A model generated the notes under the pieces. The model did not search any database. It saw only the letters and a program-made list of their open reading frames with translations, and was not told the origin of the DNA. Shown here piece after piece: positions 12,107 to 22,450 of a stretch of DNA of 64,000 nucleotides (its first letter is position 1; every line of letters starts with the position of its first letter). The position numbers and the translations under genes are program-made. The stretch covers positions 1,302,001 through 1,366,000 of the forward strand of contig JACATO010002731.1 of assembly GCA_018389105.1 (NCBI GenBank), given 5' to 3'. The stretch is from Nautilus pompilius. Lineage: Eukaryota; Mollusca; Cephalopoda; Nautilida; Nautilidae.

Positions 12107-12926
12107 ATTTCACGAACCTATTAGCGACTACTAGAAGTACATAATAAGTTACCGTCATTTAGAATAGAAGTTTTCCTTGCTGTATAACTCGTGGTCCACT
12201 GGGTAGTAAACTGCCCTCGCAGATCCTCTGAGCTGAACCCCGTCCACTCACATCCACCCTTTGGTCTCTGTTCTTACCGGTTTCTTGACTGTTAAATCTC
12301 AAGCCCGTCAGAAATAACAAAGATTCGGTTACAGTGGGTTGCTGTTTTCACCCACTACACGCAAACGATTGCGGAACAGATGTCGCCGATTACCATGAAT
12401 GTTCTGTGTTAAACCGACTCAGCATCCGAGCCATGGTTCCCAAACCTGTTGGGGTAAATCCCTCAGCAATCATCACATCCAGACGGCGAAAAAAACAGTT
12501 AATTCAGTCCTTAGTCGAAAGGTCACCAGGAAAAACTGTTGATAACCGGTTCTCACTTTTGACCTGCTTTATCTGTGACCTTCACCTTTCCACGCGAAAT
12601 TCTGTGATATTAATAATAAAAACACGTTTCAAAGAAAATTTTCATCTGCTATTTTTTCTTTTTCTCTTTCCATCTTCGTGCCTGCGGATAATCGAAACGG
12701 ATACCACTGTTCTTTACGCTGAGCGCACCGGTTAATTCTAAATGTTAGGACAAAAGAAAGGCACTGACTGACCAAGACTGTTTTTGTTTTTGTTTTTCTT
12801 TATTATTCAAATAAACATAACTTCCTGTGTGTATGGGTGGAAGTATCGCCGCAGCAGAGCTCCCATCTACTCTGAGCCTGTACGGACGACCGCGAGCGTC
12901 TTTGGAGCACTGCTGCCTGTGACGTT
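12107..12926. promoter_or_regulatory. Divergent intergenic region, candidate bidirectional promoter
   Basis: About 820 bp separate the start codons of two divergently oriented genes. The segment is visibly richer in GC and CpG than the rest of the window (for example 12,840-12,930), as expected of a promoter. A TGACGTTA (CRE-like) site sits at 12,920-12,927 overlapping the plus-strand start codon. A plus-strand frame at 12,334-12,735 has no recognisable features and is not called as a gene. Promoter function is inferred from position and composition. Confidence 0.45.
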
Positions 12927-13036
12927 ATGCTCGAGAGATGTATCGTTCTCGTGTTCTTCCTATCACCTGTCCGAGCGTCGGTTAACGCACCTGCCTGCCG
13001 TGTGCCGGGGTCCGACCTGAGGAACCTCACGAAGCG
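12927..13036 (+). CDS. MRH gene exon 1: start codon and signal peptide
   Basis: ATG at 12,927 opens MLERCIVLVFFLSPVRA, a short n-region, hydrophobic core and plausible cleavage after Ala17. It is followed by the first luminal cysteine (ACRVPGSDLRNLTK) and a potential N-glycosylation sequon NLT. Donor AAGCG|GTAATA; the exon ends two bases into a codon (phase 2), exactly what exon 2 requires. Confidence 0.85.
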
Positions 13037-16000
13037 GTAATATAACTGATAAATATACTGAAATAATTATTAACACCACACCATCGCAATCGAGGAAGAT
13101 GCCACATCTTCTGTCATATATTATCGAGCGACTGAGAGAATTCGGGTGAACAAAAAAAAAATTATACGAAAAGTTAACATTTGACGATTAAAACTAAAAT
13201 TCCCACTCTCTGTCACTTTGTTGTTGTTGTTTTTTAAGGGAGTTGGTAGAGTTACGTCCCTTATATTTAAAAAAAAAAAAAAAATTCATCGCATAACTTT
13301 TATGTTAGAAAGGTTAAAGACTTGTGCGATAGACATTCTTTGTTTAATAGCTTAACTTGATATATTTAGAAATTGTTAGATAATTAAATTTTACTTTATA
13401 ATTTGTTAAACTCTCACATAATCATTTATTGTATTTATTTACATTTTAAAAAATAGAATTTGGACTCTTAAAACCAGCGAGGGCTGCCTATTTCCGGAAG
13501 CAATGAATAAAAGTTCCCAAGGAAGATGCTCGTATTATTTATCTTTCTGTCAAATGCTGCAGATCCCTGGAAACTGCATGAATGCTAGTGTTTGCCAAGT
13601 ACTCTCGTCAAACTATTCAATAAAGTTGGGATCATACGCTCGAAACCCTTTCAAGAAGGATTATCGTAAGTTGTTTTTATGAATCTGGAAAAAAAGTTTA
13701 ATAAACAACAGAGAGAGAGAGAGGGAGAGAGTGTGTGTGCAATTTTAAAACTCTAATTTATGCTTTTATTATTTTACAGAAAAAAGTAATATTTTTGTGT
13801 TTAGTCATATCAATGCAAATTAATTGCCTTTATTTTATCGTTGAATTGTTTTTAACAATTTGGCAATTATTAATGTTTGTGGCAGCAAATTTTAAGTGTT
13901 CTACTCTGTTTATTGCAGAGTTCTTTTAATTGGATTAAATTTTTAAATAGTTTTCATACATTCATAATATCTTCTTCTTTCACACATTTCTGTTTGTAAA
14001 GTATTACAAGAAACTGCTTTTGCAATGTCTTATAAATTGTACTGTCCTATTTATATAATTCCTTTTTTTTTCTTTTTTTTTTGGTAATGGAAGGAGCTGG
14101 TCTTAAAGCTGAATTTCAAAATGGAGAACTTTACAACAAGTGCAAACTGTCTATGACACTAAACTTTCACTGCAATTCAAATGCTTTCTGGGAACTCCAA
14201 AATAGAAAAAAATCTCTACAGATTATTCCTTTTTCAGAAAGCAATTTTCATGTTGTATTTATTAAAAGAACCTGTCAGGTAAGAGTTTTTATTTTAACAA
14301 ACCAACTAAATCCAAGTTTGTTTGATGTACCAAAGACTAATTTGGTTTAGTTTAGTAGTTATCAGGAGGCAGAGGGCCATCATGGCAAAGGCCCCATTGA
14401 AGAGAAATGACCACTAGAGTTCTTAGATTGATTAATACTGTCATTATTAACTGCACTTGCTGTTAACTTATTCCATTCATTAACAATTCTTTTATTTAAA
14501 AAAAAATTACATTGAACTATTCTGGAATCTTAGCTAATTGGTAATTATGATTATTATTACTATTATTAGCAATTGTAAATGATGGCTGAGGGGATTTCTT
14601 TCCTGTCTACTCACTTAAAAAGTCTGATTATTTTGGAAACCTCTTTTGGATTTAATTTAATTTGATAGGTTTAATTTTGTTTCTCTTAGTAATATTTGTT
14701 TAAGTTTTTGTTGCATTGTTAGGGAAGAAGTTTCACTTTATTTGTAGCTTTTTTGGCTACTGCCTGTTGCTACAGGGCCCAGAATAAAATCAGTGTTGAA
14801 AAGTAAGCAGGCTTTGCTGGACCCAAACCTAAGAGTAAACAGATTCTCTTTTTTCTCCCTTTCTCTTTGTGGAATGAAAGTATGCAACTGATTTACATGT
14901 GACAGTGATGACTAAGTAGCCCTTAAACCAAGGCCAGAAAGATTCAAGGAACAAAAGCAGGAGAAAGAAAAAAAAAAAAAAACAAAAGAGGTGGGGGAGT
15001 GGAAGATAACCAGTCCTGTTTGTGGGCTGTGAAGATTTGGCATGAGGCTAAAAGGGAGATCTATGGGCCATGTGGTCATGGCCACAAGTAGTGGACTAAG
15101 TGTACTTCCATCCAAGAACTGTAGATTGTGATGATTTCTGCACTACCACCACTTTACTACAACCAGAAATCTTGGGATGTCTCATCTGTACTCGACCACA
15201 GACAATCACTTTAAACACCTAAATGTTGGTAACTTCCAGGATGACTGCTGTCTTATATGAATCTGAAATTGTTCCATTAGAGCTGCTGCTCTCATAAAAC
15301 TGACTTATTTTAGGACTCCTTGCAGGATGCAGATGGTGAAGTTCTATCATCTACAACGATATATGCACAACTGTTGAGCTTCCCAGTGAATTTGTATTGC
15401 AGATAAAAATCTTCACCAGTGACCCAAACTAGAGGGGAAGACCAAGTTTTTTTTGTTTTTTTTTCTTCCTTCCTCGAAATTTTGTAAAATTTTTAGATCT
15501 GGATTAAGTGGTTACTTTCTGTTAGTGATTGTTCATTTGCTGTGTGATGAAAGCTAATGATGTAAGGGTAAAAGTGGGAGTCAGATTTTTAGGACATTTT
15601 TTCTTTCATTTGCTGGTGGAAAGCAAAAGCCAATCCTTCAAGCCTTGGATGACAGATTAAGGTGTTTAATTTATCAATGCAGTTGTGGGTTGATAATCAG
15701 CATAATTATCAATATTTTTTCTCATCCCATCAGTCACAGCAACTACAGTACATGTAATATCTCCCCCTTTCATCAAAGTAATTATTTTGCAGCTGAAAGC
15801 TAAATATTTTTTAGTTTCTGGCACAGGTGCAATATGCTGGAGCTTGTGAAGCAGTTACTGAGAGCCCTGAAAAGGAGCAACACCACTTAGAAGGACTAAC
15901 TGTAGGAACAATTTTGACAATTATGTAAGTATCTTATACAGAAAATATTTCCTGCTAAAAATGATTTTTTCCTCTTTTGAAAAACCTTTAAACCTTTTTT

Positions 16001-19000
16001 TCTTTTAACCAGTTTTTGTTTGTTGTTGCATGATCTTGTATTAAAGAGTTGACTGAAATCTGTTGCTAAACAGACTTAAAGTAATAACTATTAGGTTGTT
16101 ACAAAAAATTTTTTTTTCTTTTACTGCAACAAAGAGACTCCATATCATTGGTGAACGTGAAGTTTCTTAATCAAAATAAGTTCCATTACAATTGGTACAC
16201 TTCTTCTAACGAGTTACAAGCACATTTATACCATTTTTGAAAAATATCTGAATTTCTGGAGTTGATAAACTGTTGGAAGGCAGTTTCAATTGCTGCTTGG
16301 TTGGAGATGGATTTCATATGGAGGAAGCTGTCGAGGTGTTTGAAAAGGTGGTAGTCTGTGGAGAAAGGTCTGGTGAATAGGATAGGTGAGGGAGAACTTC
16401 GTACTTCAACGCGTTCAGTTTTGAAGAGTCACTTTTGCAACATGAGGACAAGCATTGTTGTGGAGCAGATTGTTCGATTCACCAATGCCAGCTGTTATTG
16501 GGAGAGTTTCTGATGAACAACATTTAATTCATGACAGTACCTTTCAGCTGTGATGGTTTTGCCAGGTTGCAAGAAGTTACAGTGGATGACACCAGTTGCA
16601 GTCCACCAGACAGTGACAATGACCTCCTTTGGGTGGAGGCTGGATTTTATAATGTGTTCAGTCACCTTGTTTCTGTTGAGCCACTGTGCTGATGTGTTTG
16701 CGATTATCGTAAAAGATCCAATTTTCATCACACGTAATGATTGGGTCAAGAAATGGGTTGTTTTTGTTTCTTACGACATGCAAAGAGCAGATCTCCAATT
16801 GATGATTTTGTTGTTGTTCATTTAACTCATGAGGCACCCACTTGTCAAGCCTTTTCACCTGGCTGATTGCGTCAAGATGCCAGGAAACAGTTGCAGTAAT
16901 TATGTTAAGCTCTCCAGCAATTTTTCACTGTTTTTCTTGGATTGGCTTCAACGCAGTCTTTCAGACTGTCGCCATCACAGTTGGAAGGACGTCTGTTACG
17001 TTCCTTATTTCGAAGCTCTCATCTCCTGATCGAAACTTTACAAACCAACCTTGTACTGTGTGCTCATTTGTTGTGTCCTTGCCCCATGCTTGCTTAATGT
17101 TAGGAGTTGCCTCACTCACTTTGTGGCCTATTTTGAACTCCTGAAGCAAAATGGCACAAAAAACTTTTCTATCTATGCTTCACTCAGAACCATGAAACAA
17201 ATATCCAGTTTATGATTTTTAAAAAGGTAGGTTTTGCATAATGCATGCCAAAGTTATATATTGTTTTGTAGCATGTGCTTATCTATGTACACCTTCAGAA
17301 GCATCCAAGAAATGAACTCTAAATTAACATAATATAAAAACTGACAAAACTTCTATAACTACCTAATATTTTAATTTTTGTAACTTTTCAATTTCAATGG
17401 AATTTCAATAAATTGAAACTTTTCTTTTGAAATGTGTGTATAATGTCATAACTCTCTTGAGATTACCAGAAATCTGTGTGCATAATGGTTTTGAAAGACA
17501 GCTGCAGTATAACATCATGACCATCACATTCTCAAAGTGTTAAAAAATGTCTGATGCTCTTTAAAGTATCAATATGAAATTACTTGTTGAATTTGAAAAT
17601 CCAAATAAGAACTAATTTGTTTAGTTATTTTTAGTATATAGAACAAAACGTGGTTAAAATAGTATCGCCATAATTGTATCTGGTTGGGTTTCATTTGAAC
17701 ATCTCAAATATTTTGTTAAAAAATCTATGGCTTTTATTAACATAAAAATGAAATCTGGTATTTATAATTTTCAAATTAATTTATACTGTTTGGCTTCTAA
17801 AGCATCTGACTTTTTTCTTGCTGAGGAAAACAAAATTTTGGAACCTAGTTACTGTGATTTTTTTTTTAATCTGAGAAACTGAGATAAGTTAATAAAATAA
17901 AACCAGTTTGTTTGTTTTTTTAATTTGCTAATATATATTATTTAAATGTTTGAATGCTTCGTTTTTACATATTTATACTGCACTACATCAGATGACTGCT
18001 TTTGTATGTAAATTGGTTTAGAGATTGTAGTACTTTTTTTTTTTTTGGTGTTGTGTGGTGTTTAGGGGAGTGTATGTTAGGTTGCATATGTATGTGGGTG
18101 TAGCTGGATCGGTTCCACGACGGCCGTCACAGCTGTTTACAGATTTAACCTGGCAATGGTGCTACTATAAACAATTACACTTCAGGATGTGAGAAACCTC
18201 AAAGGTAATTTAACACAATATCTGAAAAGATGTAACTTTTTAGTATTGTATTTATTCTATTAGTTTTGAACATGATTGGAATCATTTTCATTGAAATTTT
18301 CAGACTCTACTTCTGGGTAGCTGGTGGCCTAGTGGTTAGACTGCAAAGTTCAATGGGATGGGTTTGGTTTGGTGTGCTTCCTCTTGGCATGTTTCCTTTA
18401 CCAGTTGATCATGTCCTTTTTTCCCAGGTACTCCTGTTTCTCCTCACATCTAAAAAAAGTTCTAGTAGCCTTTTCTTTGTAACAAATCAGATGGTTTGAT
18501 GAACCTCAGCAACACTGGTATAGGTTGCTGATGGAAGATGGCTGAGTTGTCAAATTAGTACCTATTAATTAATTTCCTTTGGATCTTTGTAGAAATGAAA
18601 AAGAGAAGCTACTGATCTAAGAGGTATAAAAAAAAAACCAAAAATCATGCAGCCATAAATTAAAATAGATGGAGAGCAATATATATTCATAAAAATTGAT
18701 ATGTAAATATCACTTATCTTCAAAAAGTACATTTTTTTGTAATGCCAGCAAAGATGTTTTGCAAGAAACCTCAGTCAACTCTTTACTGGAAAGGTTCAGC
18801 TGGAACTAAATTCAGTTGGTAGGTAGGTACATCCTAGGTGAATTTATTTATGTAGTTGTCAGTTATCATAATGTAACTGCATTTTATCTGTTAGCATTTC
18901 TAAAACCAAAATGCCTGAGGTTTGTTACACCACTAAAAGATTTTTTTTTTCAGATGAGTGTCATTAATCTTTCCAATATTTCTGATCTAAATAAAATCTT

Positions 19001-20023
19001 AGATTAAACAGGGTCAACTAAATGTTAAAAAAAAATCAAATCTCTCTGGTAGTCTGTAAACTAATTTACATACAATAAACAAGCACCACACTTTTCCGAA
19101 AACTTTGCATTCTTAACATCTTTTCTCTAAACTGACTTCAGATACAGTGGCAATAACACTGGATTTATAGATACATAGAGACTAATTCAATTTACTTTGT
19201 TCCTTTTTAATTAAATTTTAGAAGCAATCTTAAATAAAAGCCCTTTTTTTCCAGCAAACACCATTGAAATATTGTGAGGCATAAAACAGGAATAAGTTGA
19301 CAAAATTCAGGGCTGTGGCTTCCGGCCAGAGGTGTACAACTGTACCTAGTCAAGTTTTATACAGAGTATAGCAAATGAACTTTATTCAAGTAGAAATTAT
19401 AGTCAAATTTTGTATGATTTGAAAATCTCAGCCTATAAATTTACTGAAAATTAAAAATCAGATTTATTCTCTACAATAATTAGAAATAGTAAGGTGATGG
19501 TGTAAAATTTCTTTATTAAACAAAAACAAACATTAAATTTTTCAGGTTTTTTTGTGCCCTGTTCCTGTACTGCTCAATTGGAGTTTTTGCCAATTATAAT
19601 AAAGGAGCCACTGGATGTGAACTGATACCCAACTTTGAGATGTGGTGGCTTTTACTAACATATTCAAAGGTATCAGTAATGACCTAATACAATGATTTTA
19701 TAGTACTTTTAGGACATTGATCCTGTCCTGCATTTTGATATACATTGACAGTTCTTCCTATCCTGTTACATGTGTTTTTTTTTTAATGTATTAATTATGT
19801 AAGATATAAATTGTTTTGAAGAGTAAGTATTGAAGTTTGTTTTAAATATAAAAACATTGGTATTATGTGGATTGTTTTATTTCTTTGTACAGTATCATTT
19901 AAAAAAAAAATTGTTGGTGTTTAAATGATGTTTGCTTGGATTTCTTTGTCATTTCAGTATGGAATAGTATTTTCACTAAATGGCTGCAAACAAGTTTACA
20001 GGACTCCATACCAAAGGATCTAA
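12927..20023 (+). CDS. MRH-domain type I membrane protein, mannose-6-phosphate-receptor/Atg27-like (6 exons)
   Basis: Six phase-matched exons (12,927-13,036; 13,478-13,665; 14,094-14,278; 15,827-15,924; 19,546-19,669; 19,958-20,023) give a 771-nt frame and 256 residues. All introns are GT-AG. Residues 1-17 form a signal peptide (LVFFLSPVRA), followed by a luminal MRH-type domain of about 24-170 with Cys at 24, 40, 54, 61, 70, 76, 116, 126, 160 and 168 and the family phrase ASVCQ (73-77). The membrane helix is about 185-208, followed by a tail with ATGCELIPNFEMWW, matching the GxELIPNxxFW segment of CD-MPR and Atg27 proteins, and a terminal YQRI (253-256), a YxxI sorting signal. The length is close to CD-MPR (277 residues in human). 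Known relatives carry cargo between Golgi and endosomes. Usual sugar-contact Arg and Glu are not seen, so ligand binding is doubtful. Orthology to CD-MPR versus Atg27 is undecided. Confidence 0.85.
13478..13665 (+). CDS. MRH gene exon 2: first half of MRH domain
   Basis: Acceptor AACCAG| at 13,477 has a weak pyrimidine tract, but the exon starts with one base completing the exon 1 codon. It encodes GRCSYYLSFCQML and CMNASVCQVLSSN followed by SIKLGSYAR, matching the Cys/Tyr pattern and the ASVCQ motif of the MRH fold. Gln77 corresponds to the conserved ligand-contacting Gln. Donor TATC|GTAAGT, phase 1. Confidence 0.85.
14094..14278 (+). CDS. MRH gene exon 3: second half of MRH domain
   Basis: A long T tract precedes acceptor GGAAG|GAGCTG. 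The exon begins with the two bases that complete an Arg codon. LKAEFQNGELYNKC and SMTLNFHCN align with the YxxGxxY...C and xIxFxCN strands of MRH domains. The position where receptors have the sugar-binding Arg (eight residues before the second Cys) is Leu118. Donor TGTCAG|GTAAGA, phase 0. Confidence 0.85.
14279..15826 (+). other. Intron 3 of the MRH gene
   Basis: 1.5 kb. No assignable gene. Moderately GC-rich patches at 14,740-15,440 with an internal poly-A run near 14,970 look like old repeat sequence but match nothing I can name. Confidence 0.6.
15827..15924 (+). CDS. MRH gene exon 4: end of MRH domain and start of membrane helix
   Basis: Acceptor GGCACAG|GTGCAA. It encodes the terminal AGACEA (the AC of the MRH signature), an acidic/His spacer EKEQHHLE and the start of the membrane segment GLTVGTILTI. 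Donor TTAT|GTAAGT, phase 2. Confidence 0.85.
16091..17366 (-). mobile_element. Full-length but inactive mariner (Hsmar1/cecropia-like), in intron 4
   Basis: Minus-strand frames give mariner transposase blocks in order. 17,149-16,961 gives EFKIGHKVSEATPNIKQAWG and VQGWFVKFRSGDESFE (N-terminal helix-turn-helix). 16,858-16,658 gives RLDKWVPHELNEQQ and ITCDENWIFYDN, with the catalytic Asp in TCDENW. 16,749-16,495 gives VTVWWTATGVIHCNFLQPG. These lie in different frames with stops, so the transposase is dead. The ends are inverted repeats (TTAGGTTGTTACAAAA at 16,091; TTAGGTAGTTATAGAAG inward from 17,366 on the minus strand) flanked by TA on both sides. The 1,276-bp length is the canonical mariner size. 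Confidence 0.88.
18313..18490 (+). repeat. tRNA-derived SINE, copy 2 (in MRH intron 4)
   Basis: The A-box-like GGTGGCCTAGTGGTTAGACT is followed by the family body: TTTGGTTTGGTGTGCTTCC, the CTCACATCTAAAAAAAG block and TTCTAGTAG near the end. Same orientation and block order as the copies at 2,105, 30,101 and 45,470. The B box has decayed. Confidence 0.65.
19546..19669 (+). CDS. MRH gene exon 5: membrane helix and ELIPN tail motif
   Basis: Acceptor TTTTTCAG|GTTTTT. One base completes Met194; then FFCALFLYCSIGVFANYN finishes the helix. The juxtamembrane ATGCELIPNFEMWW is the most diagnostic phrase for the CD-MPR/Atg27 class. Donor TCAAAG|GTATCA, phase 0. Confidence 0.85.
19958..20023 (+). CDS. 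MRH gene exon 6: cytosolic tail and stop
   Basis: Acceptor CATTTCAG|TATGGA. It encodes a short tail ending PYQRI and TAA at 20,021-20,023. The ending YQRI is a YxxI-type adaptor-binding signal at the extreme C-terminus, the position where yeast Atg27 also carries its tyrosine signal. Confidence 0.85.
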   Translation, partial: YGIVFSLNGCKQVYRTPYQRI

Positions 20024-20178
20024 AGACCAAAGAATTCCAGTTGTCATGAGGTTTTAAGCAAGACTGAAGTCAGTGGTCTTTGTCAAATAACAGATTTTGC
20101 TTTAATTTTCTAAAATTTTTGTTTTAAATTATTCTCAAATATACTAAATATGTTTGCTTATTTTTGTAAAATTTTATG

Positions 20179-20184
20179 AATAAA
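20179..20184 (+). terminator. Polyadenylation signal of the MRH gene
   Basis: AATAAA about 155 bases after the stop codon, the first canonical signal downstream. The cleavage site itself is not visible. Confidence 0.6.
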
Positions 20185-22052
20185 ATTTATTCGACCAAAC
20201 TTTTTCAACCATCCAACCTATTCATTTTGATTTGTTTTTTTACATTTTTTGTATCAGCTGGAAAGTCTGAAAATAAAGTTTGAGGTAGTTCCAATGCTTA
20301 ATAACTGTTTAACTATATAAGATGTAACAAAAATAAACTGTTATTAAAACACTTTGCAAATTGCTTTGTAATGTCATGATGAATCCTTGTCTACAATCGC
20401 CATCTTCAGAGATGCAATGTTTAGTTTCTTGTGCAACTAAAACAAGATGTAAATAAAATCTTTAAGCTAATCTTATGTAATTGAATATTAAAACCTCTCA
20501 AACACTGGCTTAAATACAAGTTGTATACAATTCACGGGAATAATAGTGACATTACCTTTCTACATGCATGTCAAAAAAAAATTTTTTTTTCACCCTTGAA
20601 TTTAATGTTTGGTTAAAAGCACTTAATAATAAAACAGTACATCTTTGTAATCAGACTTTTTTGGAAAAGCCCATATAAGCTAGCTAAGATAAATAGTTTG
20701 AACATTTTATCAGTTTGATGCACTTAATGATTTTACCCTTTCCATAATTCTTTATTTTAAAACAATCTTAAGGAACTTTTATTACTATCTTATTTACTAC
20801 TGATTATCTATATATTGACTCATACATTGCATTTCGATGGTTAGCTTTTGTTTTTAAAATTTCACTTTAATTAAAAATCTGTAAACAATCATGTGGTTTG
20901 TATTCTATTTCTCTCCCAGAATTGTTAAGTATTATTTAAAAAATTTGAGTATATTTGCATTTTGTTTAATTGTACACTTAGTGAAAATATGTAAAACAAA
21001 CAAGTGAACAAATTTTTGCTAAACTGACTTTTGAGTTTTGGTTTAGTAACAAGGTGAGTGGAATGAATTCTGGTGGGGCGGGGATTGTGGGCTGCTTTTT
21101 TTCCCTCTCAAATAATAAATATTAATCTTTGCACTATGCAAACCACACTTTTTTAATTAATAGAGAATAATGCAAATTCTTTAAAATTCTGGATATTTAG
21201 TGTAATACTGTATTTAAAATTAGCGCAATTATCTAAGTTTTAGAATTTAAAAACTGTAATAAATAGAAATACTTTTTTTAATATGATAAAAATTAAGTAA
21301 AATGCACAATACAGAAACTGCTGCTATTTGTCAAATGTGCATATTTTTCTGGAATTTTTTTGTGGGAAGTAAAATTTCTCACTTTATAAATTTGTAAAGA
21401 GTACTAGTGATTTCCTTAATTTACCACACATACATACTCTTTCTTCCCTCCCCCGCTTCTCTGTGTTTAAAATTACTGAATTCTTTTGCTTTTACATTTG
21501 AAACATATTTTCAGTCAAGTACGAAATTAAAGATTAAGAAGCAGAACTCTCTAAAATAGAGTCTGCTTTAACAGGTAACATGGCGTAAACAAACCAAAAA
21601 AAGTGTCAACGAATTATTAGAAAATTTTTTATTTAAAGGTTTGTAAAGAGTTCTTTACTGGTTTATTTACAAGTGTAACAATTTAAACAATTGTATTTGT
21701 ACATCCTACAAATTTTCTGTGGATGAAACATTTCTGTAGTTGCAAAATATACGCCTTTTTTAAAGTGAATGGGCTGAATTGGAGTACTTGTATAATTGTA
21801 TAAAGGATTGTATTCATCAGATGATATCTTTTGAGTATTAATTTTCTATATAATTTTATAATTTAAAGTTAACTTGTAAGAATGTCTAAATGTCTGTTTA
21901 AAAAAAAAGCTACTAATAATAATGAACGTATGGCAGTAAATAAAAAAGGGCTAGATCTCTTGTTTTTACAAATATATTTTGACATACGTATATATATGTC
22001 GGCATATTTTTTCGTTGTTGCTATTTATTTTTTCTTTTTTCTGCTTTTTCAG
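20185..22052. other. Region between the MRH gene and AGGF1
   Basis: 1.9 kb, AT-rich. It must contain the AGGF1 promoter and at least one upstream 5' exon, because the first recognised AGGF1 exon begins at a splice acceptor. I could not fix that exon. Confidence 0.5.
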
Positions 22053-22450
22053 GCTAGTGATGGATGTACTAATTGAACTTCAGCTTCTGCGAGCCAAAGT
22101 GATCCAGCTTGAGAGAGAACTGTTCACCTCTGCACAGGGTTTGCAGAAAGCTACTTCTACAAAAGGTTCTCTGGAGGACGAGTTAAAGAAACTGGTCAAT
22201 TCAAAGAAGGAGCTCCAATTAAAGTTGGTGCAGACCCAGGTTGAGCTTTCAGAATCTGTCCGTGAAAAGTGCAATCTTAAGAAAAGATTGAGCGAAGCGG
22301 AAGAGAAGCTTAAGAAAGTGGTAAAAGACAAAAAAATTTTACAGAAACAATTTGATATAATGAGTCAAAACTTTTATGGCTGTACTAGTATAAATATATG
22401 TCGAAAAAACGTAGCTGTGCAGGTGGATTTCAAAAGTATGAACCATGACG
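22053..22450 (+). CDS. AGGF1: AGGF1 exon with start codon and coiled coil
   Basis: Acceptor TTTTTCAG|GCTAGTG, ATG at 22,060. It encodes a leucine/lysine/glutamate heptad-rich helix beginning LRAKVIQLERELF and ending in NVAVQVDFKS, which parallels the DVEVQTE segment after the coiled coil of human AGGF1. Donor CATGACG|GTAAAT, phase 1. The bases before the ATG could be coding if an upstream exon exists. Confidence 0.9.

Noticed and set aside
12334..12735. 133-codon plus-strand frame in the divergent promoter region
   Set aside because: No domain, signal or splice support. ATGGTTCCCAAACCTGTTGG inside it resembles a hAT end, so it is more likely repeat-derived or chance; no matching second end was found.
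22080..22331. 83-codon minus frame opposite the AGGF1 coiled coil
   Set aside because: Antisense shadow of a real exon with repetitive codons.
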